Positions 1-5,806 of a stretch of DNA of 6,240 bases are shown here, piece after piece. A program made the position numbers and the translations under genes. Each line of letters starts with the position of its first letter. Within the stretch, counting starts at the first letter, position 1. The stretch covers positions 1-6,240 of the forward strand of contig WBUW01000191.1 of assembly GCA_008933495.1 (NCBI GenBank), given 5' to 3'. The stretch is from Pseudorhodoplanes sp. (GTDB lineage Bacteria > Pseudomonadota > Alphaproteobacteria > Rhizobiales > Xanthobacteraceae). The notes beneath the pieces were generated by a model that was not told the origin of the DNA, did not search any database, and saw nothing but the letters and a program-made list of their open reading frames with translations.

Positions 1-81
1 ATGACGCATCGCCCTCGTAGCGACAATTCTTCACGATGCCGCAGCGGCGATGCTGCGGAAGAGTCGTCCTCGCTGCGGTAG

Positions 82-396
82 CGCTTCAGCAAGCCAAAGG
101 TCGGAACGCCCGCCCAGTCAAAGCCGAACGACGACCGCGACTGGCACAGTTTTGTCGAACTCAGGATTGCTCCCCATCCCAAGCTGACGCCGGCACAAGC
201 CAAGGCCATCGCGCTCGACTATGGAATCGGTAAGGGAATAGCCGTCATCCGGGTGCGGCGGGCTCTGCTTTTCTATGCGCTGCGGCGCCTCGGACTCGAT
301 ATTGCCCCCGATGCGCGGCCGCCGCACGAACAGCACATCGTTCTGGTCAATCGCAGTGAGATCGATACCCTGCAAGTGCCTCAAATGCAGACGTAA
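82..396 (+). pseudogene. Remnant resembling the C-terminal part of a WYL-domain transcriptional regulator
   Basis: A frame open for 104 codons, bounded by TAG at 79-81 and TAA at 394-396, has the GC-rich third positions of a real gene but no ATG and no credible alternative start near its beginning. The translation contains DWHSFVELRIAPHPKLT, then AQAKAIALDYGI, a helical VRRALLFYALRRLGLD and a closing EQHIVLVNRSEIDTL. From memory, this order (PHP-LT-AQ, DYG, ALLFY-LRRLGLD, QHIVL-NR-E) matches the C-terminal region after the WYL domain in some proteobacterial helix-turn-helix/WYL regulators. The DNA-binding and WYL parts are absent. None of the three forward frames in positions 1-81 continues the protein recognisably, so this looks like a truncated or frameshifted relic rather than a working gene. 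The coding character is fairly clear; the family assignment is tentative. It could instead be a short gene with an unusual start, such as the GTG in the VRRALLF segment. Confidence 0.45.
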
Positions 397-424
397 CTTG
401 AGAGCTAATTGCCGTTATGATGCT

Positions 425-581
425 TTAGCAGTTTGCTGAAAAAGGTTTTTGAAGGGTCCCTCGGCGCAACATTGATTCAAGACTGGTATGCCCGGCGCAC
501 GAAAGATTCGTCGGAACCAGATTTTGAATTCGAATGCTGCACATCGCTGCTCCGAATTCGAGTATTTCAGCAAACTGTTAG
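425..581. mobile_element. Small inverted-repeat-bounded element or insertion-sequence scar (about 157 bp)
   Basis: The ends are 17-bp inverted repeats matching at 15 of 17 positions. They include a perfect 13-bp block, CAGTTTGCTGAAA at 429-441 and its complement TTTCAGCAAACTG at 565-577. Inside is a second, shorter inverted pair built on GAATTCG and CGAATTC (about 527-533 and 554-560). The interior is too short for a transposase and shows no convincing reading frame. The end sequence resembles those I remember from some transposase-family insertion sequences, but I cannot name the family. No clear direct target duplication flanks it. A non-autonomous miniature element or the collapsed remains of an insertion sequence both fit. 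It lies just after the broken regulator remnant, consistent with a rearranged region. Confidence 0.45.
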
Positions 582-822
582 TTGATTCTGACGCTGACGT
601 GGCCTCGATGAAGGTTTTCCTTGGCGACCCATTTCGCGCAGGCGCTGCTCCGTCCGGATCAAGAGCTGATGGATCGACCCGAACGGATAACCGGGCGAGC
701 CGGCGATTCCGGCCCGGTCGCGCTGCAGCGCGGAACATTCGTGCGGCATGACATAGCTCAAAGTACGCCGCCGGGCGGGCATTTAGTTGAAATCCAAGAT
801 CAATCGTTCGAAAGTGACAAAC
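582..822. other. Stretch without a convincing gene, upstream of the cytochrome genes
   Basis: Short open frames run through this stretch on both strands, but none has a start with a ribosome-binding site, a recognisable motif, or consistent codon use. It should hold the promoter of the cytochrome pair. I see no clear -35/-10 pair and no FNR-type palindrome; TTGA at 787 and TCAA at 800 are too far apart. A weak hairpin GCCGG-CGATT-CCGGC lies at 699-713. Together with the remnant and the element before it, about 740 bases after the window start lack an intact gene. Confidence 0.4.
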
Positions 823-1170
823 ATGACTACGCCTCCGAGAATTGCTTCCGCAGCGGCAGCAGCATTGATAATGATCGCAACGCCCGCGGCCGCCCTGCGC
901 CCGCGGTCGCCATCGGCAGTCGATCCGGGCCGCGTCCTGGCGCAAAGCATGTGCGCCGAATGTCACGCGGTGCAGGCGGGACAGTATGTTTCGCCCAATC
1001 CGTACGCGCCAAGTTTCGAGCGGATCGCCAATACGCCCGGCATGTCGGCCCCGGCTTTGTGGTCGTCGCTGTACAGCTCGCATCGGCGCATGCCGAACAT
1101 CATTCTGCGACCCGACGAAACGCGGGCGATCGTCACCTATATCCTGACGTTGCAAGATGCCGACGATTGA
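823..1170 (+). CDS. Small periplasmic monohaem c-type cytochrome (first of a tandem pair)
   Basis: This 115-residue protein probably carries electrons in the periplasm. The first ~24 residues form a signal peptide: a short polar start, a run of Ala/Leu/Ile/Met, and an Ala-rich end (ATPAAA) before LRPRS. The haem-binding motif CAECH is at residues 44-48, with His48 as proximal ligand. Met90 in the segment HRRMPNIILRPDE is the likely distal ligand. The protein ends in the usual C-terminal helix (ETRAIVTYILTLQ). It is one class I cytochrome c domain of normal small size. ATG 823 was chosen because it starts the signal peptide directly and has a weak GAAAG upstream; GTG 814 and TTG 787 only add a polar extension. 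The next gene overlaps its last 14 bases and encodes a relative, so the two are probably co-transcribed. The redox partner cannot be told from the window. Confidence 0.88.
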   Translation: MTTPPRIASAAAAALIMIATPAAALRPRSPSAVDPGRVLAQSMCAECHAVQAGQYVSPNPYAPSFERIANTPGMSAPALWSSLYSSHRRMPNIILRPDETRAIVTYILTLQDADD

Positions 1171-1513
1171 CCGGGCGCGGCGGGGTACGGCCCGGCCGGC
1201 GCCTTTCGCTTTCGGCGCGATCCTGATTCTGGCGGGCGTCGCGCAAGCGCTCGACCGAACGCCGGTGGAGCAGGGACGGGCGCTGGCCGCGCAATTGTGC
1301 GGCCACTGCCATGCGCTGCATGTGACCGGGTCGGGCATGCATCCTGGCGCGCCCTCGTTCCGACATCTCGCCGCGCGCGTCGAGCTTGACGGCCTTCATG
1401 AACGGTTGCGGGAAGGGCTGATCGCCGGCCATCGCGACATGCCGCAGATGAAGCTCACGCGGGACGAGGCCAGGGCGATCGTCGCCTTTATCCGGTCAAT
1501 TCAGACGCCCTGA
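1157..1513 (+). CDS. Small periplasmic monohaem c-type cytochrome (second of a tandem pair)
   Basis: This 118-residue protein starts inside the end of the preceding cytochrome gene in another frame, a 14-base overlap that suggests translational coupling. After a basic, Arg-rich N-terminus it has a hydrophobic segment (about residues 17-31, FAFGAILILAGVAQA), read as a signal peptide with cleavage near AQA-LD; an uncleaved anchor is possible. The haem motif CGHCH is at residues 48-52. The probable axial Met is Met95 in GHRDMPQMKLTRDE, followed by the C-terminal helix EARAIVAFIRSIQ. It shares the framework of its neighbour: GR-LA before the haem motif, CHA after it, a P-APSF loop, an H-R-MP ligand loop and DE-RAIV near the end. 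This makes the pair look like an old tandem duplication. A hairpin terminator follows 19 bases after the stop. Role: periplasmic electron transfer, partner unknown. Confidence 0.88.
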   Translation: MPTIDRARRGTARPAPFAFGAILILAGVAQALDRTPVEQGRALAAQLCGHCHALHVTGSGMHPGAPSFRHLAARVELDGLHERLREGLIAGHRDMPQMKLTRDEARAIVAFIRSIQTP

Positions 1514-1532
1514 CCCGCGGCATCCACCAAAC

Positions 1533-1566
1533 GCAAAGCCGCCCGGCATTATTCGGGCGGCTTTGC
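1533..1566. terminator. Bidirectional hairpin terminator between convergent genes
   Basis: A perfect 13-bp stem (GCAAAGCCGCCCG at 1533-1545 paired with its complement at 1554-1566) encloses an 8-base loop. It lies 19 bases after the second cytochrome stop and 52 bases beyond the stop of the minus-strand small membrane gene. Because it is a palindrome it can serve both. Read on the minus strand the stem runs into GCGTTTGG, a slightly better U-tract than on the plus strand, which runs into GC-rich repeats. The stem stability is strong evidence; factor-independent action without a long U-tract is an inference. Confidence 0.75.
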
Positions 1567-1611
1567 GGTGGCGGACGTGGCGGTGGCGGATGTGGCGGTG
1601 GCGGATGTGGC
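1567..1611. repeat. Three tandem copies of a 15-bp GC-rich unit
   Basis: The unit GGTGGCGGAYGTGGC occurs at 1567-1581, 1582-1596 and 1597-1611. The last two copies are identical and the first differs by one base (C for T). It begins immediately after the terminator stem and ends 7 bases before the minus-strand small gene's stop. It falls in non-coding DNA as annotated here. On the minus strand one frame would read Pro/His-rich (PPHPPPP), but no credible gene uses it. Such an array can vary in copy number between strains. Confidence 0.85.
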
Positions 1612-1618
1612 GGCACAA

Positions 1619-1702
1619 TCAACCCAAACCGCCCGCCAGCCCGATGATCAGGACGAGCGGCAACGGAATGCCGAACCGCCATGACAACAGGCCACGCCCC
1701 AT
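1619..1702 (-). CDS. Small single-pass membrane protein of 27 residues with a GIPLPLVLI core
   Basis: A 27-codon frame reads MGRGLLSWRFGIPLPLVLII and then a Gly/Leu tail, ending in TGA. Its ATG (complement of 1700-1702) has GGAAA about 8 bases upstream on the minus strand, a good ribosome-binding site. The protein is one short hydrophobic helix with a basic N-terminus. The Gly-Ile-Pro-x-Pro core recalls the very small proteobacterial proteins of the type LLWLLGIPIPIIILL that are usually annotated as hypothetical, and this likeness, from memory, is the main reason for the call. The same frame is open further upstream to 1834, but that part is polar and unrelated. It converges on the cytochrome pair with a shared terminator. 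Function unknown; membrane location is inferred from composition. Confidence 0.6.
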   Translation of the reverse strand: MGRGLLSWRFGIPLPLVLIIGLAGGLG

Positions 1703-1820
1703 GGCGCGTTTCCGCGATCTCGACAGACGATGATCAGAAAATACGCTCAACCGGGCCGGTTTCCGCAGGCGCCATCCGGCGGGTGGGCCGGCGACGCGAC
1801 ATGAGATCGCGGCGGCCGAT

Positions 1821-1834
1821 TTGATAACGATCAA
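1821..1834. promoter_or_regulatory. FNR/FixK-type binding site upstream of hemA
   Basis: The sequence TTGAT-AACG-ATCAA is a perfect match to the consensus TTGAT-N4-ATCAA bound by FNR, FnrL and FixK regulators. Its centre is 134 bases before the preferred hemA start and 77 before the upstream alternative ATG. If it acts as a class II activator site (about 41.5 bases before transcription start), transcription would begin near 1869, and a weak -10-like stretch (GCCTAT, 1857-1862) lies in the right place. In Rhodobacter hemA is a known FnrL target, so low-oxygen induction of haem synthesis is expected. The site also lies about 125 bases upstream of the minus-strand small membrane gene and could affect it. 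Confidence 0.8.
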
Positions 1835-1961
1835 AGACGGAAGGCTGCAATTTGCTGCCTATTGCCGCTCGACAAGAAGGCTTGAACGCTTCTAAAAAGG
1901 GTATATGGCCCGGTTCGCCCCTCCGGTCGAAGCCACCGCGGGCCACGAGCTGCGAGACGTC

Positions 1962-3188
1962 ATGGACTACAATGCCTTTTTCACCGACGCCCTGTCCCGC
2001 TTGCGGGAGGAGCGCCGGTATCGGGTGTTCGCCGACCTCGAACGCATGGCCGGCCGTTTTCCGCAAACCATCTGGCATTCGCCGAACGGGCCGCGCGAAA
2101 TCATCGTCTGGTGCTCCAACGATTATCTCGGCATGGGCCAGCACCCGAAAGTGATCGGCGCCATGGTCGAGACCGCCACCCGCATGGGCACCGGCGCCGG
2201 CGGCACGCGCAACATTTCCGGGACCAACCACCCACTGATCGAGCTTGAGAAGGAGCTTGCCGACCTGCATGGCAAGGAGGCGGCGCTCGTCTTCACGTCC
2301 GGCTATGTGTCGAACCAGACCGGCATTTCGACCATCGCCAAGCTGATTCCGAACTGCCTGATCCTGTCGGACTCCTACAACCACAATTCGATGATCGAGG
2401 GCGTCCGTCAGTCCGGCTGCGAGAAGGTGATTTTCCGCCACAACGATCTCGCCCATCTCGAACAGCTCCTGAAGGAGACCGGCCCGGCGCGGCCGAAATT
2501 CATCGTGTTCGAGAGCATCTATTCGATGGACGCCGACATCGCCCCGATTGCGGAGATCTGCGATCTTGCCAAGCGCTACGACGCGATGACCTATCTCGAC
2601 GAGGTCCATGCGGTCGGCATGTATGGTCCGCGCGGCGCCGGCGTCGCCGAGCGCGACGGCGTGATGGACCGCGTCGACGTGATCGAGGGTACGCTCGGCA
2701 AGGCTTTCGGCTGTTTCGGCGGCTATATCACCGGCAGCGACGTGCTTTGCGATGCGGTGCGCTCCTACGCCCCGGGCTTCATCTTCACGACCGCCTTGCC
2801 GCCGGCGGTCTGCGCGGCCGCCGCCGCCTCGATCCGCCATCTCAAGACCTCGCAATGGGAACGCGACCGGCATCAGGATCGCGTGGCGCGCACCAAGGCG
2901 GTGCTGACCGCTGCCGGCTTGCCGGTAATGCCGAGCGACACGCACATCATCCCGATCGCCGTCGGCGACCCGGAAAAATGCAAGGCGGCAAGCGACATGC
3001 TCCTGTCCGACCACGGCATTTATATTCAACCGATCAATTATCCGACCGTGCCCAAGGGCACCGAGCGGCTGCGCGTGACGCCCTCGCCCTACCATGACGA
3101 CAAGCTGATCGATGCGCTCGCCGGCGCGCTGGTGGATGTGTGGCAGCGCCTAGAACTGCCGTTGCGGCGGGCGCTCGCGGCCGAATAA
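1962..3188 (+). CDS. hemA: 5-aminolevulinate synthase
   Basis: Makes 5-aminolevulinate from glycine and succinyl-CoA with pyridoxal phosphate, the first step of haem (and any tetrapyrrole) synthesis by the Shemin route used by alphaproteobacteria. The 408-residue length is normal for the family. It starts MDYNAFFTDALSRLREE like rhizobial HemA. Landmarks are ERMAGRFP near residue 30, CSNDYLGMGQHP (51-62), the Gly-rich GTGAGGTRN (76-84), HNSMIEG (141-147), DEVHAVGMYG (213-222), Lys247 in EGTLGKAFG as the cofactor Schiff-base lysine, and RVTPSPYHDD near the end. All are intact, so the enzyme should be active in the cytosol. ATG 1962 was chosen by family length; its ribosome site is weak. An in-frame ATG at 1905, after AAAAAGGG, would add 19 residues (MARFAPPVEATAGHELRDV) not typical of the family. 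The FNR/FixK box upstream predicts oxygen control. The AbrB-family gene converges 18 bases downstream. Confidence 0.96.
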   Translation: MDYNAFFTDALSRLREERRYRVFADLERMAGRFPQTIWHSPNGPREIIVWCSNDYLGMGQHPKVIGAMVETATRMGTGAGGTRNISGTNHPLIELEKELADLHGKEAALVFTSGYVSNQTGISTIAKLIPNCLILSDSYNHNSMIEGVRQSGCEKVIFRHNDLAHLEQLLKETGPARPKFIVFESIYSMDADIAPIAEICDLAKRYDAMTYLDEVHAVGMYGPRGAGVAERDGVMDRVDVIEGTLGKAFGCFGGYITGSDVLCDAVRSYAPGFIFTTALPPAVCAAAAASIRHLKTSQWERDRHQDRVARTKAVLTAAGLPVMPSDTHIIPIAVGDPEKCKAASDMLLSDHGIYIQPINYPTVPKGTERLRVTPSPYHDDKLIDALAGALVDVWQRLELPLRRALAAE

Positions 3189-3206
3189 AACAGGCTCCCG
3201 CCGCGA

Positions 3207-4280
3207 TCATTGCCCGTCGTCGCTCATCCGGCGGCGGCGTTCGGCATAGGCGACCGCGACCGGCATCATCACCGAGACATAGAAGAAGCGCCACAGGTGA
3301 TGGGCGCCGACGAAAGCCGGGTCGAGGTGGAGCGCGAAGGCCAGGATCGTCATCGCCTCCAGTCCGCCGGGCGCATAAGCGACCAGGACGTCGGCAAAGC
3401 TCAGCGACAATAGTCCGGCCACGGCGAACGCGAACAGCGCCGCCACCGTCATGCCCACCGCCAACGCGCCGACGGCCGCGCCCGCGAGCTGGCGCAGGCG
3501 GACGAGATCGGTGCCCAGAAAGCGCGAACCGATCAGCGCGCCCAGACCCACGAACGAGGCGGTCGCGATGCCGGCGGGCAGATTGACGTGCACCCAGCCC
3601 GCGCCGTGCAGGATTCCGGAGGTCACCATCGAGCCGACGATAAGTCCGCCCGGCAGGCGCAGCCGATAGGCGACCAGTGCCGCGAGAGTCGAAAGCGTTG
3701 TCAGGATTGCGAGTTCCGGCGTGCTCTCGCGCAGCGGCGGAAGCGGAACCGGCTCGGGCGCGGCGCCCGCCATGCCGAGCGCTGCAATGATCAGCGGAAG
3801 TCCGACCGCCAGCACGAGCACCCGGACGGTCTGCACGATCGCAACCGAGCGCAGGTCCGCGCTGGTATCGGCAGCAAGCGCCAGCGCCTGCGAGAGCGCG
3901 CCGGGCGCCGCCGCAAAGACCGCCGACATGATGTCCCAGCCGTGCACGCGCCGCAGATAGACCGTGATCGCGAGGGTGGAACAGCTCATCGCAAGCGCGA
4001 GCGCAAACATGCTGACCGGCCAGGTTGCGATCCGCACCACCGTATCGGGGGTGACGGCCGCCCCGAGCGAAATGCCCAGCACGACGAACAGGATTTGCGC
4101 GAACACGCTCGGCACATGGACCGGGCGTCCGGCCAGCGCCGCCCCCGCTGTCAGCAGGATCGCGCCCGACAGCCAGCCGGCTGGCAGGCCGGCGAGCCCG
4201 AATGCGGCACCGCCCGCCGCCGCATAGAACAGCGTCTCCGCGAAGCGGCGCAGGAGGATCAGTTGCGAGGGACGAGACAT
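3207..4280 (-). CDS. AbrB-family (ammonia monooxygenase-like, PF05145) integral membrane protein
   Basis: This 357-residue, very hydrophobic protein has roughly eight to ten membrane helices. It belongs to the family of E. coli AbrB (a membrane protein named as a regulator of aidB, not the Bacillus DNA-binding AbrB), which databases also label 'ammonia monooxygenase'. The two halves repeat each other, as is known for the family: AAPGALSQALALA (124-136) followed by ADLRSVAIVQTVRVLVL matches YAPGGLEAMTILA (302-314) followed by DPAFVGAHHLWRFFYV. LPAGWLSGA (32-40) and LPGGLIVGS (209-217) form another repeated pair. The C-terminus is basic and polar (RRRRMSDDGQ). The biochemical role is not established; a transporter-like function is sometimes assumed. 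It stands alone on the minus strand, converging on hemA and divergent from gshA. ATG 4278-4280 gives an N-terminus of normal length before the first helix. Confidence 0.88.
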   Translation of the reverse strand: MSRPSQLILLRRFAETLFYAAAGGAAFGLAGLPAGWLSGAILLTAGAALAGRPVHVPSVFAQILFVVLGISLGAAVTPDTVVRIATWPVSMFALALAMSCSTLAITVYLRRVHGWDIMSAVFAAAPGALSQALALAADTSADLRSVAIVQTVRVLVLAVGLPLIIAALGMAGAAPEPVPLPPLRESTPELAILTTLSTLAALVAYRLRLPGGLIVGSMVTSGILHGAGWVHVNLPAGIATASFVGLGALIGSRFLGTDLVRLRQLAGAAVGALAVGMTVAALFAFAVAGLLSLSFADVLVAYAPGGLEAMTILAFALHLDPAFVGAHHLWRFFYVSVMMPVAVAYAERRRRMSDDGQ

Positions 4281-4345
4281 GCGCGTTTATGACCGGAACC
4301 GACATGCGCGGCAAAACGCCGTCGCGCAATCGCCCGCGCTGCGGA

Positions 4346-4362
4346 GCAGGGCTTCGCCCCGC
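4346..4362. repeat. GC-rich hairpin in the abrB-gshA divergent gap, possibly REP-like
   Basis: GCAGGGC-TTC-GCCCCGC folds into a stem with one A/C mismatch inside the 155-bp gap between the minus-strand AbrB-family gene and gshA. A second GC-rich complementary pair (GGGCC at about 4379-4384 and GGCCC at about 4399-4403) follows. The compact palindrome in an intergenic position resembles extragenic palindromic repeats, but one copy cannot prove that. It could equally be structure in the gshA leader. No clear -35/-10 promoter or operator could be identified in this gap. Confidence 0.3.
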
Positions 4363-4435
4363 ACATTGCCCTTCGGCGCGGGCCCCGTGTAAGGTCGCGG
4401 CCCTTCTTCAGCCTGGACCCACTACCGGAACGCCC

Positions 4436-5806
4436 ATGGCCCGCGACCAGATCGACATGACGCCAATCGAGCGGCGCGACGAACTCGTCGCCTGGTTCGA
4501 GCAGGGCTGCACGCCGCGCGCGCGATGGCGCATCGGGACCGAGCACGAGAAGTTTCCGTTCACGGTCGATGGCCATCGTCCCGTGCCCTATGACGGCCAG
4601 CGCGGCATCCGCGCATTGCTGGAGGGCATGCAGCTCCTGCTCGGCTGGGAGCCGATCATGGAGGGCGACAATATCATCGGCCTGTTCGACGTGACCGGCG
4701 GCGGCGCCATATCGCTCGAGCCCGGCGGCCAATTCGAATTGTCGGGCGCGCCGCTGGAAACCGTCCACCAGACGCACACCGAATTGATGGCGCACCTGGC
4801 GCAATTGCGCGAAGTCGCGCACCCGCTCGGCGTCGGTTTTCTCGGCGTCGGCATGGCGCCGAAATGGACACGCGCCGATATTCCGACCATGCCGAAAGGC
4901 CGCTACCGCATCATGACGAACTATATGCCGAAGGTCGGCAAGCTCGGCCTCGACATGATGTACCGGACCTGCACCGTGCAAACCAATCTCGACTTCGCTT
5001 CCGAAGCCGACATGGTCATGAAGCTGCGGGTTGCGCTCGCGTTGCAGCCGGTGGCGACCGCTTTGTTCGCCAATTCGCCGTTCACCGAAGGCAAGCCGAA
5101 CGGGTTTCTCTCGTTCCGCTCCGAAATCTGGCGCGACACCGACCCGGACCGCTCGGGCATGCTGCCCTGGGCGTTCGAGGACGGCATGGGGTTCGAGCGC
5201 TGGGTGGATTACGCGCTCGACGTCCCGATGTACTTCATCAAGCGCGGCGACGCCTATATCGACGTCGCCGGCCAGTCGTTCCGCGACCTGCTCGCCGGCA
5301 AACTGGCATCGCATCCGGACGAGCGCGCGACGATTTCGGACTGGGCCAACCACATTTCGACGATTTTCCCGGAGGTGCGCCTGAAGCGATACCTGGAAAT
5401 GCGCGGCTCCGACGGCGGACCGTGGCGCCGGCTGCCGGCGCTGCCGGCCTACTGGGTCGGGCTGCTCTACGACGAGAATTCGCTCGATGCCTGCTGGCAG
5501 ATCGTGCGCGACTGGAGCGCGGAGGAGCGCCAGGCCCTGCGCGACGCGGTACCGCGGCAAGGCTTCAGGGCCGCGATCCGGGGACGCACGCTGCTCGATC
5601 TGGCGCGCCAGACGCTGGCGCTCGCGCGCGACGGTCTGGCGCGGCGCGATCGGCGCAACTTCGGCGGCCAGGACGAGACGCGCTATCTCGAACCGCTCGA
5701 GGACCTGGCTGCGCGCGGCGTCACGCCGGCCGAGGAGTTGCTGGAAAAGTTTCATGGTCCGTGGGGCGGATCGGTCGAACCGATCTTCACGGAATATGCC
5801 TACTGA
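4436..5806 (+). CDS. gshA: Glutamate-cysteine ligase (plant/alphaproteobacterial type)
   Basis: Joins the gamma-carboxyl of glutamate to cysteine with ATP, the first and usually limiting step of glutathione synthesis, in the cytosol. The 456 residues match the rhizobial enzymes in length and wording from the start (MARDQIDMTPIERRDELVAW). Visible landmarks are RIGTEHEKFPF (32-42), containing the Glu residues expected for metal/substrate binding, GGGAISLEPGGQFELSGAP (88-106), PKGRYRIMTNYMPKVG (153-168), YRTCTVQTNLD (176-186), ANSPFTEGKPNGFLSFRSEIW (212-232) and MRGSDGG (322-328). All are intact. ATG 4436 has GGAA five bases upstream and fits the family start. The frame is open farther upstream to 4202, but that part overlaps the divergent AbrB-family gene and has unrelated composition. 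Its stop overlaps the next gene's start (TGATG), so the two are probably translated in a coupled way. Any gshB lies outside the window. Confidence 0.95.
   Translation: MARDQIDMTPIERRDELVAWFEQGCTPRARWRIGTEHEKFPFTVDGHRPVPYDGQRGIRALLEGMQLLLGWEPIMEGDNIIGLFDVTGGGAISLEPGGQFELSGAPLETVHQTHTELMAHLAQLREVAHPLGVGFLGVGMAPKWTRADIPTMPKGRYRIMTNYMPKVGKLGLDMMYRTCTVQTNLDFASEADMVMKLRVALALQPVATALFANSPFTEGKPNGFLSFRSEIWRDTDPDRSGMLPWAFEDGMGFERWVDYALDVPMYFIKRGDAYIDVAGQSFRDLLAGKLASHPDERATISDWANHISTIFPEVRLKRYLEMRGSDGGPWRRLPALPAYWVGLLYDENSLDACWQIVRDWSAEERQALRDAVPRQGFRAAIRGRTLLDLARQTLALARDGLARRDRRNFGGQDETRYLEPLEDLAARGVTPAEELLEKFHGPWGGSVEPIFTEYAY

Noticed and set aside
787..803. Possible FNR-like site TTGA...TCAA before the cytochrome genes
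   Set aside because: The half-sites are separated by nine bases rather than the six between TTGA and TCAA needed for an FNR/FixK dimer.
621..1226. 201-codon plus-strand frame from a TTG
   Set aside because: It overlaps the first cytochrome gene out of frame, and the haem motif and signal peptide lie in the other frame.
415..1338. 307-codon open frame on the minus strand across the element and both cytochrome genes
   Set aside because: It runs through unrelated regions and opposite two clear haem-binding proteins; composition is Arg/Ala/Cys-rich and no motif is seen.
1488..1682. Minus-strand frame with PPHPPPPHPPPP proline tract
   Set aside because: The proline run is only the 15-bp repeat read in one frame; the rest overlaps the terminator and the 27-residue gene without any family feature.
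1734..3095. 453-codon open frame on the minus strand opposite hemA
   Set aside because: It is antisense to an intact hemA and its protein is rich in His, Arg, Asp and Gly with no recognisable domain; high GC at third positions creates such antisense frames.
3189..3206. Terminator between convergent hemA and the AbrB-family gene
   Set aside because: The 18-base gap has no stable hairpin or U-tract; GCGGC/GCCGC around it would need a long loop.
3034..4329. 431-codon minus-strand frame overlapping the AbrB-family gene
   Set aside because: The membrane protein with its duplicated family motifs is in the other minus-strand frame; this one is an Arg/Ala/Gly-rich shadow.
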